Below are positions 37,101 to 51,200 of a stretch of DNA of 64,000 nt, in pieces. The position numbers and the translations under genes were made by a program. The stretch comes from Puffinus mauretanicus. Taxonomy: Eukaryota > Chordata > Aves > Procellariiformes > Procellariidae. Below the pieces are notes generated by a model. The model saw nothing but the letters and a program-made list of their open reading frames with translations, ran no database searches and was not told the origin of the DNA. Position 1 is the first letter of the stretch, and every line of letters starts with the position of its first letter. The stretch lies in the NCBI GenBank assembly GCA_023333565.1, contig JAJKFH010000052.1, positions 2,780,001 to 2,844,000 on the forward strand, written 5' to 3'.

Positions 37101-40100
37101 CTTAAGATCATGCAGAAGTCCAGTACAGAGGGAACTAAATCTAATCTCCTGTATCTCAGGCTAACATGTTAAATACTAGCTGTACCTGGCTGTTGGCAAG
37201 CCTTTCACCTTCTGTAACACCTTTTAGTTCTACGATTGTTTTTATATTTCTTTATCTGAACGTCCAAATTGCTATTGTTTTGATATTTGTCATGCGTAAG
37301 AAATTGGCATTATTTTGTATAGAATCTCAAAGTTCAATAATAATTGATTGGTGATTGGCGACTGGCTATTATGCCTGTGGAGAAGACAAATCACTGAACA
37401 TGGTGAAGAGACTGAGAAAGAGACATGAGAAGCTTTGGGCTGAATTTTTAATGACCATTCATTTCAAGTGGCTGTTGTGGAAAATCTAACTTCACACAAC
37501 TGAGCTTTGTTTCAGAAATGCCCATAACCTGCAGCTCCCAGACTTCAACAGGAATCACAAGTGCTCGGCAGCTCTCAGAATAACAGGCCCCAGCTGTGCC
37601 ATGCCAGAGCTGATTTCAAAACAGGAAATTAAGTTCAGGAGCTGAGAGTCTTACTTCTGCGCAGTAACCCTTGGACAAGATACACTTTTACCTTAGCGTG
37701 ATGCAACAGCAATTCTCTATGTCCTTTATGCTGATAACACACCAAGAGACTTGAGTTACGCCTGAAAGTACAGGAGAAAAAGCTGCATCTGTGTAATGAA
37801 GATAGGAACTCCATGGCACAATTAAGCTACAGATGATTTGGTGTTACTTTCAAAGTCATGTAATACACTACACACACGAGAAAAACCAGGCACTGAAAGG
37901 ATAAGGGATTTTACTGTTCTGGTTTCTTTCCTGTCACATTCTCCCTGAACTCACGTCCAATCCCTACTCCCAATCTTAAAACACCAGACCTTGTCTGTTG
38001 TGAAATGCAACGGTTCAGCTTTCTCCTCAATTGCCCCTGCACTCCAACTATACACTTTACCAGGCTGCAGACAACACACAACCTGAGCCAAAAAATGGCA
38101 ATGCCATGCAGCTTGGCCAAGGGAGGGAGATTAATTCCTGCTTGCCATGACCTTCAGCAAAGCCTTGAGACAAGAATATCCCCCTGCGCAGTCTTTCGAT
38201 GGGCATCATGAGGCCTGCGAATAAGGAACATTCAGGAAAGGGAGTAATACAAATAAGGAGCCTATTTATCCAAATTATGTTTTAATTTATGCAGATTAAA
38301 GTCTTCCTTTTGGAGAGGAAGACACAAATAGGATGTATGATCTCCTTCCAAGATTTTTCTGAGATGTTTTCAAAACAGAGAGCTCACCGCTCCTCCTCCA
38401 CCCACTCTTTGAGGAATTTTTGCCTCACAGGATTTGAGTTATCTGACGTCCCAGCTATGCTTTCATGGCCCTCACCAGGAACATAAAGCGAAGACAATCT
38501 TCAGGCTTGAATGTCTCCGACTGCTGTTTAGCGTTATGTTAGCTACAAGCCACAAAGTAACGGCAAGGACAGCTTGTTGCAAGAACACCCCCCCAAACCA
38601 GGCCCTCGCCCCGCCTGTGCAGAGCCTGAACGTGTCTCCGAGATGCCAGAACTGCTGTTTTCACCTTTGAGGAACTTGTATTATGCTGCCTAGAGGAGAC
38701 AAACATTGCTAAATACCTGAAACCAAGGTTGTACAGTAAACGAAGCCTTCCACCGATAATTTATATGTGGAGAAGCCAGAATGCATCTTATCCCTTCAGA
38801 CATGAAACAGTCCACATAAAGGGCATCTTCCGCCTGAACTAAACAACTGCAGAGGCACAGTGAGGACTGTTGTTACAAGAAAGCCATGGTCAGAAATATG
38901 TGTGCTTCAAAACCTGGCAAAGCAACTAGGCAGGCTGTAAACACAGAGCTAAATATACAGCTTCGAGGCACACATCCTTCAGAACACATCTTCATAATTC
39001 TAGGAAATGTTGAGTTGCACACTGCTGGTGTTTCATCGCTCACCAAATGAAGACTATTCTTCCATATAAAGAATAGTGCTTTACATAAATACTGGGAAAA
39101 GGAGAGAGGTTCAGCTTTACTGATGATGACAGCACATAATGCAGGGTCTAATCCTCAGGTACAGCCTAAAATAGGTAGTGAGGAGTTAATGCACCAGAGC
39201 TCAGCAGAAGGCCAAATAAAGAGCCATTGCAAATGCTTCTAACTATTCCATGGGAATGACCTTGTATTAGAACAAGGTTCCCAATAGAGCAGACTCAGGG
39301 ATAATCATAGCCAGCCCACATTTTCACGAGAAAGGTGAAGACTTAATGTTTCTGATTCACCAACAGCTATGAAATTCCAGATTTCCTGTTCAGTGGTGAG
39401 GGAACTCTGATGAAGAAAACTACAACACGCAACTAAATGAATAGCACGTAGTGTGTTCTCTCACTCTGAAGGGTAGGTTTCCCAATCACCCAGTCACTAA
39501 TCACGAAATTCATCTGTGTTTTAAGTCTCTTGGAAGTGCTTTCCTCTCCCGCTGCAGGGACAATTCCTCCCAGCTCAGCTCATTTATGAACAGGATTTGG
39601 ACTCAAGTCAGTCTCACCCTCACAAGCCTTGGATCTTCCTTTTAAGAGCCACGACTCAGCCTCCCAGCAGAAAGAGCTGTGCCACCGCCTTGACTTTGAC
39701 TGGGACTCTTATGCATTTGTGCCGTGGCGTCAGACCCAGCCTGCTCTCATCCCCTCCCGCCTGCGCTGCGGGGACACGGCGGGGCTGCAGCCGTTCAGCT
39801 GGAAGGTTAGGAACAGCTCTGGACTTCCTCCCTTCAGCACATGGTAGGATCATTTGGCTCAGACACATGCAAGCTTCATTAGCCCTCACGTCAGCCCCTC
39901 CAAACTTCCTGTGAAGCCCTTTCGGTAGCAGCAGAATAATGTCAGGTCTCACTGCAGAGAGCAGGCTGGGGGGAACATCTCCAGAATCTTTGCTGCTGTG
40001 GCTCTCCAGGCCACAAACTAAGTGCAGTTTTCACTGGTTTTGATATTCCCTCCTGTTCCTACCTACCCTGTAGCTATGGACACAACTGCAATCATCATGC

Positions 40101-42202
40101 CAGGAAAAAAAAGCATTGAGTTCAGTGATCTGCAATAGACTCCCTGCATAACTTTGTCTCTTATCCTCATATGTAGTTAGGTTCAATGTCCAAAGGCCTT
40201 TGTGTAAAACCCACCTACAGTTCAAAAATATTCCTAGATGCAAAGATGCCCTTGAGAACTGATAACCAAGCACATGTCAGGTAAGTTTCTTCAGACAAAA
40301 AAATGGAGATCACTTGATATCTGCCCTGCTTATTTAGATTACGGACTTTATAAGGAAAGGGAATGTCTTTCCCTGAGTCTGCCTTCACTTTCTAGCACAA
40401 ATAAAGACTTAGTTAACATGACTACACTGCAATTTATTACTACTTTAATAATGACAGTCTGGAAGGTTGACAAAAGGGGGGGAAAAACCCCCAAACCCAA
40501 GAATCCTGAGTTTCAATATCAAAATTTCTAACCCTCAGAATTTTCAGTCCTAAACAGAGGGTTTCTAGCAGGCTCTTAGCTTTCAGAGAACTAAACACAA
40601 ATAGAGCAAAAAAAAAAAAATTAATCAAAGAGCTTTGGTTCAGCTCCCCCACTGAAGACTGCCCCCAGAAAAGAAAAAGAGAAAAGCCCAAGAGTAAAAT
40701 GTCTTGTAGATGCCCCTGAGGGCTGACACCACCTGACACCGCCACGTTCACGCCCCCGCTTCTCTCTACGTGCTCAGCACGCACCTTGCTTAGATAGCTC
40801 CACCGAGACTGCCAAACTAGGAAGTTAAAAAATGCAACAAATTCCCTTATTGTTCTTGTCACTGCAGTAACTATTTATCTTAGCACCATGTGCTAGGCAA
40901 ATCATCGTCTGCTCATGTTTTAATCTACCTAATCCAGGGTGGAAAAACACTACCCAGCAAATCTTCATTGTTGGAATGTTATTTATAGCCATCCTTTTTA
41001 TGAATAAAAGACCTGCTCATAAGTCAGCTGCCAGATTTCCCATTGTTACTACAGGTCCTGATCCTGTGTGACCTACTACTAACAGCGGAATGGCCATACT
41101 CTTCACCTGGGAGCCCGCAGCTGTTGGTAAAGCAAGAAGCACTTTCTTGGCTCCTTTTTTTTTAATTCAGCCCTTGCTGGATGGCTGGGCTTGCTCAGTG
41201 CAGCCAGTATAATGCCACTTCACTCTGTCCACTCCTTCAGGGAGAGCACTGGGGCAAGCATCCTGCTCTTCTTCTTGCACCCAACCCAGCACATGGATTG
41301 AATCCCCATGGACGGAGAGGCATTTGGGGAAGGGGAAGAAGAAATTGCACCCCCTCTTCTGTCTTCCTCAGCTGTATCAAAATCCAGCCCCAAATGAAAA
41401 GACGAAAATGGGTCTATAATAGAGACTATAGAGCAAAAAGTAGTATTGCCACTTTTTGTACACACCTTTGTTTGTTGAACATAAAGCTTGAATTGCCACT
41501 GAATCAGACACATAGAATGAGAGCATTCAGATAGGAAAGCAGAGGGGACAGGAAAAAAAAAATCTGCATCTATTATACTATAGTACCAGAAGCAGGAAAG
41601 TTAAGAAAAAGCATTATTAAAAAAAAAAAAAAAGGACCAAAAAAGCCCCCAAACAAAAACCAAATAAAAGGTGTGCTCTCAGTTAATTCACTAAGTGCAA
41701 AAGCATATATAAGCAAGGTGTTGGTATGCCACTTAATAAACATTTCCTGTTGCTGCACACAGAAGTCCCGTTTTCCAGCCTCACAAATCTACTCCAGTCC
41801 TGAGTAGCTGTTTGGAGGGTTGCAGGGCAGGGATGGGGGGTGCGAGGGAGTTGGGGTTTTGTTTGTTTCATTGGGGTTTTTTGAAACAAAACACTAACCT
41901 TAACACACACATTCACAGTTAATCGAATGTCATGTGGGCTGTCAGGAAAAAAAGCTACCAGCAAATAAAAATGTAGCATTTTAGTAATAGGTTACTAAAC
42001 GTGCATAGGTTGCAAAGTATCAGTTATTCACTACAGGCTACTTGCTTAGTGCTAGAAAGCCTTATTCCTTTTGCCATTCATTTTGGAGAAATGAATAAAT
42101 TTAGGCAAATCAGGAGTAGGGTAAATCTGGAGAAAGTGCAAAGGGGAGGAGTTCACCTTCCTGGCTATGGCTTTCAGGTCTGTCCAGGACTCCTTACTCC
42201 AG
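34104..42202. other. Intergenic spacer between the GPCR gene and CA4
   Basis: Eight kilobases with no exon that I can recognise on either strand. The 5' leader and promoter of the GPCR gene should lie at its left end. Small open frames (for example at 35528-35821, 39597-39914 and 41181-41534) have no familiar domain and lack splice or codon support. One MIR-like fragment is noted separately at 37055-37155. Several A-rich homopolymers occur near 40608 and 41620. Confidence 0.45.
37055..37155 (+). repeat. MIR-like ancient SINE fragment (tentative)
   Basis: The order of motifs (TTATACAAGTGGGAAAAG, a CTTAAGATCATGCAG-like segment, then GAACTAAATCTAATCTCCTG) resembles the decayed core-to-3' part of an amniote MIR: the 'gaaactgaggc', 'aggtcacacag' and 'gaacccaggtctcctg' blocks. 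It is heavily diverged and judged only by eye. Confidence 0.35.
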
Positions 42203-42209
42203 TATAAAA
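42203..42209 (+). promoter_or_regulatory. CA4: CA4 TATA box
   Basis: TATAAAA lies 79 bp before the CA4 start codon, which would put transcription initiation near 42235 and give a 5' UTR of about 55 nt. There is no CpG island here, in contrast to the other promoters in the window, which suits a tissue-restricted gene. Confidence 0.6.
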
Positions 42210-42287
42210 CTGAGAGCAGAAATATGATCACATACTAAGAAGTCTAATCAATTCTGGTTTCAACACTGAGCCTATTTAAAATAGATA

Positions 42288-45200
42288 ATGGAATTGCTGT
42301 TCCTTGTTCTGTTCTCTCTGCACATTCTCAAGACAGAGGCAGTAGGTAAGTCCTTGCCTGCTCTTTCTAACCCCATGTACCAAGGTTACTTTTATTTATG
42401 ATTTGTTTCTGATTATCAGTACATACAGTACAGACTCTCTAATTCTTCTATATGACAAATGGAGAATGTTTTCTTTATTCCTCTGCCTTTTATTATTTGT
42501 GGTAAAATATCAAGTACAGATTTTTCTCATGAATGAATGAGTGGAGTTTTTTTCCACCTTTAGAGATTCTAGTTGCCTTCCTCCTCCAAGAAAAATCAAT
42601 GAGGTTCGACTTGATCTCTATAGTTAATTATATATGTAAATTTTTAAAATAAAAACATAATTTCTTTATCTGTAAACTTCTTAATACTTCAAATAGCTTG
42701 TTTTAGTTTTCTGCTCATATTGCTTTGCTGTTTATGATATAAGATGAAATTCTTTTGGTTGCCTACTGAGAAAGAAAGAACAATATGTCTTTGCTGCATC
42801 AGCCCAGCAGATCCATCTATTTTTGCACTCTGTACACTATGTACATAAGTACACTATGCACTTATGATGACTAGATTAAAGTGATCTATAATTAGTATTG
42901 AAAAATGCAGAAGGCATTTGTATGCTTCTATTAGATCAGCGATGCTATAACATTGAATAAATCACCTTTCCTATGTAAATATCAGCACACAGCCTCAAAA
43001 TTAAAGACAAACGGCTGCAGTTCTTAATAGTAGTGAAGGGTCTATTGTTGCACTAAAATAGCCTAGACTGCATTAAGGAAAAAGAAATACAATATTATCA
43101 GAGGTATCAGAGGGAAGCACTGCACCAAGAGCCTGTTAAAGGGACGTGGTTTTAAAGCAGATCGAGATTCAGTTGCCAGACTTAAAGTAACAGAGGTCTG
43201 AGGGGCTCAGAAAGTGCCTTAAGGAGCACAGCCTGAGCACCGGGGAAACGGGGGTGTTTCCCACATTTTATTTCTCTGTTCTTAATTAATTCTCCATATC
43301 CATGACTCAGTAGCTTGCCTCTTTCAGATTCTTACCTGACAGTTCAAATACCTTGCCTCTTCTTTAGTCTGTATTTTGTAGGTATTCTGTCTCTGGAGGC
43401 TTCAGGTAAACAGAAACACAAAGAACCTTTGCTCTTCCAAAGTCTACAACTAGTGTTTTCTTCATGTTGATTACTGATTGATTAACACTTTGCTAAATTT
43501 ACTGCTCTATTAAGGGATTTATCACAGGATCTTGAAAGACTATTTAGAAAACCCTTATGGGCTTTATTAGACTAGTGTTAATAACTAGTGCTTTAGCAGA
43601 CAGAAGTAAGATAGGGAATGCATATAATATTTTTTGTTGCTTTTTTCCCAACCATGATTATTTCCACTTTCTTCCCTGAGTGTAGAGGCAAACTACAAGT
43701 CATTAATGCACAAGAAACCTGCTGTCCCCCCTACCTTCTTTTCCAAACCTTTTCCTGAGGTAGAAGCTTCACAGGATACGTTATGCTAAGTTAAAGGCTA
43801 AACATTTCAAGAAACCTCAATGTTTAAGAATCAGCCTAAATTATTTTTTGTTATATTTGGACGGTATCTTTTTTAAAAAATAAGGATTTCATTTCTATTT
43901 GACCACTTTTCAGAACTAGCTTGAGTGATATCCACTAATCAGCTCATTTAACATACCTCCACCAGGGCTGTTTTTCTAATCTGGGCAGCCTCATAATTCA
44001 CCCCACTTAAATAGTCAACATGACTGATTCTAATAGTTCAAATTGCTTTCAGCCTTGACCTGTCTTAATATCATAGCACCTATGTTTTAAAATTATTACT
44101 AATAGTCCTTACAGGGCTTTATAAAGAAGCAAGCTTCATTAACCCCATTCTACAAGGGAAACTGAGGCACATTGGTGCAGCCACTGGCCCAGAGATCAAG
44201 CAGCACCAGGAAGAGAAGCCATCAGCTTGAATCTCTGTCCAGCATCTCCTCCACTGACTTATATGGATCTCAGTTAGCACATTCCATCAACAGCTGCTCT
44301 GGTGCACCTCAAATGGGTTGCTTGATTCCTTTGAGAGATCAATGACCCTCTGGTACTGCTATTAGACCGACAGAAGAGAGGCAAAAATGTCTGCAATGTT
44401 CCAGCAGGAATATTCCAAACCTTTTGAGAGAGGGGTTTTATTAATTCAGTAGATTCAGTCTCGTGCCATCCAGAGAACAACAACTGTAGAGAATCATAAT
44501 GTACGTCCATCTAGAAGCTTTGAGGTGGAGTTCACCACACAAGCTCCAAGTGCTACTGAAAAATAATTTTCTTTAAAAGGAATGGAATGAACCCCAGCAT
44601 GTTTTAACCTTTTTCTTTATCACAGACCAGGGCTCAGCCATGAGAAGACATTCTCCCACAGTCCATGCTCTAGTTCTCAAAAAAATTCATGCATGATAGA
44701 ACATGATTCTTCTAATTCTCTATATTTCTACTTACATACTTTTAACTTTCACAAACATAAAATTTACATAACCATGCTGGCACTGATGTTGTCAGCATTA
44801 ATTCTCAGTCTGATGTTTCCTCAGGGCCCTTCAAATACAAAGTATACCTCCTATCTCTATAAGCAGCATAAGAAGAGATGCTTTAACTTCTTCCATTTCC
44901 ACTTCTAATGGTATAGACTGCACACATACTTATATTTGTATTTCAAATCCAATTTAGCGTTGGCAAAATTGGGATGCTGGTGCACTTAGATACACTCCGG
45001 GATGAAAAGTTGCATTTTCAGTTGTTTAAGAAAGAAGAGTAATAACTGCAATATAAGACCTAGAACACATAGAAAAGGCAGTAAGATATAGCTGCTTTAG
45101 GCAGTAATCCATAGGTGCTTTAGGAAATATGGATTACCTGAATTTTCCTCTCTCCATCCACCTAATCCAACAAATGAGTAAATATAACTGACAAGCTATC

Positions 45201-48200
45201 GCTGACATTATCTCGAAGTAGTTACTTCAACTGTCTCAGTGCAGACAGACTCGTGATCTCAAGTTATGATCTTTATGCAGGATACATCGCTTAGGGCTTC
45301 CTTCTCTTTCTTCCTTGTAATCATTCAAGCTGCCAAAAGGGATTTAAAGTCTTATCAGAGTCTGCCTGCCATCATCCATACATATCAGCGTATGCCACCA
45401 TCGTCAGATCCACTGTGTGCAAGAAGAAACAAGAACTCACATTTGTCAGGTTGCTGAGTGTGCACGGAGAGCCAGAGATACCCACTGCCACTGCCTGTGC
45501 TCTCCCCTCTCTCTGTAGCTCTGTAAACTGCACAAGCAGCTTCAGGCAGCAGAGAATTTTCTAGCTTTATCATCTGTGCTGAACCATAGCAGCATTTGGT
45601 ACATCTTTGAAACTCTGAAATTTTTTTATTAATGAACTTTCCCATTAAATGTGGATCCTGCAATTAACTTTTAGCAAATGAACTCTATCAGAGGGACTGT
45701 TATGGTGAACAGAGGTTGAGCCACTGTCATATTCACTGTCATACTTGGCTTACATTTGGAGGGGGTTTACAGCTGAGAGAAGAGTGGACACAGACTGCTT
45801 GACCAGGATACCTAAGGATGCAAATCCTGTCACCTCAGAGTACACTTATTTCCTCCCACAGCTTATGATAAAGGCACAGAGTGGTAAGGCATTGTGACAA
45901 TTTCATTCCCACTCTTCCTTTGACACTAAATTCAGCAAAAGACAGAAAAGCGCTTGTGGCAGAGCAGCAGATGAGACAGTGGAGCCAGAAAGCAGCTCTT
46001 CAGCTAGCTGTAACAGCCTGTTTCATTTTGGGGGGCAGAGAACCAAGGCCAGCAGCCAAAAAAACAACACTGTGTATCACTGGAAGACTCCTGAAAGGCA
46101 GCTGCAAGACAGTATTACAGTCATACATGGAATAAACTTCAAAATGTTTTTAACTTCTTCCATTTCTGTCGCTTGCCAGGCATGGCATCCAGATTCATCT
46201 GTGTTGCACAAATGGTTAAATTTGTCTCAGAACAGGAATGCCTTGATTCTCTTCACGTTAGTCTCTGTGTGAAGTTATTCAAGAATATGTACTGTGCAGT
46301 CACACCTTGCTGTAATCTACATTCATCTGCAGATCCTGACTTCCTCTTAAAGAATTACACATGTAAACATTATAAGATCACCTCTGCTGTCTCCATCACG
46401 TATGAATCCAACAACTGCCCCTCATCCCCATGGCATGACTTCTGAACTGCTGAAGAGTGATTGCATATGGCATGTAGTGGTGGATGACTGACATCACAGA
46501 TGAGATGAATCCTGCTTTGTTTTATCTACGCTGCCTAAGGCAGCATACAGTTATGCGATGCCTCAATAGGTGTCGAGGTTCTTAAGCAGGCAGATTTTTT
46601 ACTAGACTGATGCATCCAAGGGCATCACAGCTCCCAGTTCAAAAATCATTGTTCACTAGTTTGCAGCCTGTTTCTGGTGACATGCAGAGAGTGGGCAATT
46701 TTCCATGTACACAGTGGACCCAATCACATTATTAATGCTCCATTTAAGGATCAGCCTGACTACCGTGAGTACACTACATTGTCATCAGTTTGTATTAACT
46801 CACTGTTTAGCTGACCTCATGCAGAACTGCAATGTGCTGCATCACCTCGTCCTTCTCCAGCATCCAAGCCAGGGTGCTTTCCTGCTGCTCTTCACTTCAG
46901 CTCTGGGGAAGGAAAGGAGCACGGTAGAAGCCATACATAGAAGCCATATGCAGGTGACAAGTGACCTTACTTCAGCTTAAGAATTACTCTCCTTTCTCTC
47001 ATAGCAAAAGGTATTGGAATATCCCTTATATGCTGCAAGTTGTGCACTGTCATACTTAAGAAAACTGGAGTCAGGATTTCTCCTAGCCCTTACATTTAGA
47101 GTTTGAAGACTGGAAGGAGAAAAGCAGTTTCAGAGACAGGCGCTGCTGTGAAACGCCTTTCTCTTAGCTGTCCAAATAACCAGCACAAACCTTTAGGTCT
47201 TCGAGACATGCTGCAAGGTCCAGCTCCTCAGCTAGCGCCTGTCTCCATGCGAATAGGCTTTTTTCCCCTGTTCGTAGCATTGCAGGAGATGCTTTGTTAT
47301 GCCGCAGAATATATCTAATGGCCTGTTATTAGATTTTCAGTCACATTTCTAGCCATAGGATCAGTCATCATAAACCCAGCACAAAAGACTACAAAAGGAC
47401 AGTAAAGCCACAAAGTAATTTGTTTGAATTAAATTTTAAAAACACTAAAAAAAGGATTTCTGAATTTTGTTTGACACTGCCTCTGTTGTAAGCAAAGCAA
47501 AATACTCCACAGAAGCAAATCACCTTAGCCCTGGATACTCATTTTTTGTAAAAGGCCAGCTTCCTTCTTTGGTACAGCAAATTTATGAGGAGACATATAT
47601 ATATAACAGAGGCTGCAAGAGTATCACAGGTCACAGCTAAAAACATTTTCCTCACTCTTTGACACAAAGGAAGTAGTTTGCAAGTGTTTATAGGGCATAT
47701 CTAGAATCCTCCAATCTCCTTGGATTTTTCCTTTAGTTTATATGGAAACTCATTGAGCATGTGATTTATGTATCCATGTGCAAATTATAAACACTGTGCT
47801 CAAATCAGATGTGGTTCCTTGTAATGCTTCACTATTACAATAAAGCTTATTTTCAAGGCTAACTCTCCAAATATCTTGGAATGTACATACATACAGATGT
47901 ATATCATTATGAAAAATAAAATTTCCAGGTAAAAGTGAATAGAAGAGAGATGAATGATCACAAACATTTGTTTTTACATGGTTAGAGATACACAAATGTA
48001 GAAGTAAATATTTGGAACTGATTTTGCCTGTCAAAGTAGTTGATCAGGACTTCCTGAGGATGTGTAATACTTAAGAATGTATAAATAACTTATGTATATA
48101 TGCTCAGTTTGTATTCAGCAATCTTCTTAATTAGAAAGACAGACTTAGATACCACTTGCTTTTAAGTTGCTTTGTCTTTCATACTAAAGATAATAAGTTT

Positions 48201-51200
48201 CACAAAGCAACCTAAAAATAGAAAGAGCCCAACACAAACCAAAGCTAAAAATACACTGCATGCAAAACTAGCTTTTGCCATTTTTGTGGAAAAGGCCAGC
48301 CTTCGCTCTGCCGCAAAGCCGGCGGTTACAACAGATTTTAGGGCTGGATTTGAAACCGGTGGACAATAGGGCAGTAATGAGAACTATGACATTCAGGGCA
48401 GCCGGGGCTTTCTGAAAAGCAGCAGTGCAGTGGGAGCACTGTCAGCTGAGTGTCTCAGCAAACAATGAATTGCCAGCGAGGACATGGCTGAAAGAGAGTG
48501 ACAGGAGATCTAAAGGGGCAAACAAAGGAGTCAGTCAGTGAGAGAGAGAAGGGATTTTAACTAAAAAGCAAGGGAGGATATTCTTACTGTCTCAGTACTT
48601 CACGCTGCTAGTGGCATAAAGGTCATTCACACTTCAAGAGATTAAATACAGTTAATAAAAATAGCTAGCCATCAATATATAAAATTAATAGATTTCCAAC
48701 CACTTTATCTGGAAGGACAATACCTGTTTTAGTAACTCTTTTGTGCAGATGGACAAATTAAAAGGGCAATTTTCAGCTGAACACCACCTGTCTCATAGCA
48801 CTGAGTCAGAGGAGACTGGGCTTCCAAGCAGCAGCTCACCAGGTCCAAGTAGGGCAGTAAGCAGGGAACAAGCAGAACAAAGTAGATTTAGGAACTTTTG
48901 TGGAATTCAGGCAATCTGACCATGGTCCAAAGAGCTTAAGGGTCTTTTCCTAGATCACACAATAGCACACTGGCAAAGTGCTAACACCCTGGCTTCCAGC
49001 CAGAAGCGCTGTCCTCCATCCGGCTGCGTAAGTGAACAGAAGAGGGAGTGCTCAACTGAAGGAATTTTTTGCCTCAAGCTTCCAAGCTAGGCTTGATAGC
49101 TAAAACAATTGAAAACATTTACAATAAAATGAAAACAATACGTAATTGTATTGTTTTCCAGCTATTCTGATGCCAAGAAACAGCTTTGGTCAGGAAACCA
49201 GTTGTAAATTTGACAAGGAAGAAACAGAGATAAGTAGGACTGCTGACTTGCCAAGAGAGACTCCCTAAATTTAACTGTCTTGAACTTTGTGAAGGAAGAG
49301 GAGGCCTTCAGCCCAGTTCAGCCCTACTCTAAATTAAACCCCAATAAAGTCAAGGTGACACCTATGATAGGGTGCGTCGCCACTTAAATCAAGAATCCAT
49401 AATACAACGTAAGGGCCAGATATAGCTGATAATATAGCAATTCTAAGCCCAGGTGTATATGTATACTGAATGTATATGAATACCGAACGGTGACAACAAT
49501 GCAAATGTCTCTATTTAATGCCAATTAGGCAAGGAGCTTTTGGAAATCCTGACTAGTATCTAATACTATCCTGAGCGAAGTGTGGATGCTCACGGCTTAA
49601 CTCACGTGTACCAGCAAGGTATGGGAGTAAGATATGAAACCCTCAAGGGCAGCTCATGTGACAGCAATGGTTTCAGCACCTCAACTACAAAAACAAACAA
49701 GAAACCCCCAAACACCAGAAAACCCCACGTTCTGCTGCATTTTTCTGGGCAATAAAATAAACAACAAGAAAGAAAACGGGGGAGCTGAGGTTTGATTGAA
49801 AGAGCAGTCAGGTGAGAGACTGCAGGGCACGATCTGATAATTACCGAGTCCCTATAAGAAAGGGGCTTCAGAGAGAGCGAGGTGAAAGATTTTGAAGTGG
49901 AAAGGGTGGAAAGGTGAAGGGCACGTTGTCAAGAGATGGGACAAAGGATGGATGAAGCAAGAACAGGAATTACAGATTATGAAGGAACTGTTTGAATGCT
50001 GTAAACAGCAGGGAGGGAAAAGAATTGTTTAGGGTGGTTCAGTGATATTTCTAGGAGTGATGGGATGCAGATAAGCAAGTGGAAAATTATTAAACAGGAA
50101 ACGTTTCCTGACAGTGAAGGCTAATAGACTGTGGAAAAGTCTCCTAAGGGAAGTGGCAGGAGCCGCTCAGACAATTAAAACTAGACTAGACAACATACCT
50201 TAGGGCATAATCATGCCTAAGACCACATACAACCGACTGGATGTGAGAAGTATCTTTCCTTCTTGCTTCAGAAATAAAGCCATAAAGCCCAGGGGGAAAA
50301 AAGGACCATTGTAAATGCAAGGTCCCTATGCGTAGGGAGGAATCACACCGGACTCAAATAAAATCCAAATGCAAGTTTTCCTTGTAAGTGACACAGGGTA
50401 TGGCAGTTTGGTTCTTCCTGAGCAGTATCTACACAACAGATCCTGTTCTCTAATGTTACATTACCGCCAACCAAAAAAAAAAATCTAGTTCACAATAAAC
50501 ATTAATTCATTGTTTGCTCAGGCATTCTGCAATGTTTAATTAGCTCATTGTTTAAGGTTTAACAGCTTTAAGAACCTTTTCTTATGAATTGTTGAATTTA
50601 TATCCTGTTCTACTTCACTGATACCATCCAACTTTCTAAACCACAACTGTGATAAGGGATGGAAGAACACTAACCCTTTGTTAGTTTGTAGACATCAGGA
50701 ATTTTGCAGAAAGCTTGCAAAAATTAGACGCTAATTATTTGGTGTACGTTGCATTCAATAGAAGAAGGGAAGGATACTCATGAGTGCTGGATGTAAGGCA
50801 GCAGTAGCCATCTGAGGGCTGGATTTTTTTTTAATTTTAATTTTTTAAACTTTTTCTCCCCATCATCTCCCCTGCATCTTGTGCAGGCTGAAAGATTTTT
50901 AGTGTGCTCATGCGTCAATCTATTAAGACATGATTGAAACCCACAAGCTTATTTGAAAGAACTGCCAAACACCTATCAGCTGGTAAAAAGTCAGTGGTTG
51001 CTTTGTTTGAGAAGGGTTGGACTCAGACTCGGCAATGAAAGGCTCCATAAACCTCTTCCATTTCACTCCTCTGGTACAGAGACACTGTGTCAGGACCACT
51101 GACAATATGATTTGGTGAATTTACCTTCCCTCAGTGTGTCCTGTGGTCATCTTTGATTTTCGTGGTTCTATGGTCTTGGTCTAAAAGCTCCACAACATGG

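Noticed and set aside
40440..40862. 140-codon minus-strand frame
   Set aside because: Includes a poly-A-derived Phe run and low-complexity sequence, with no family resemblance.
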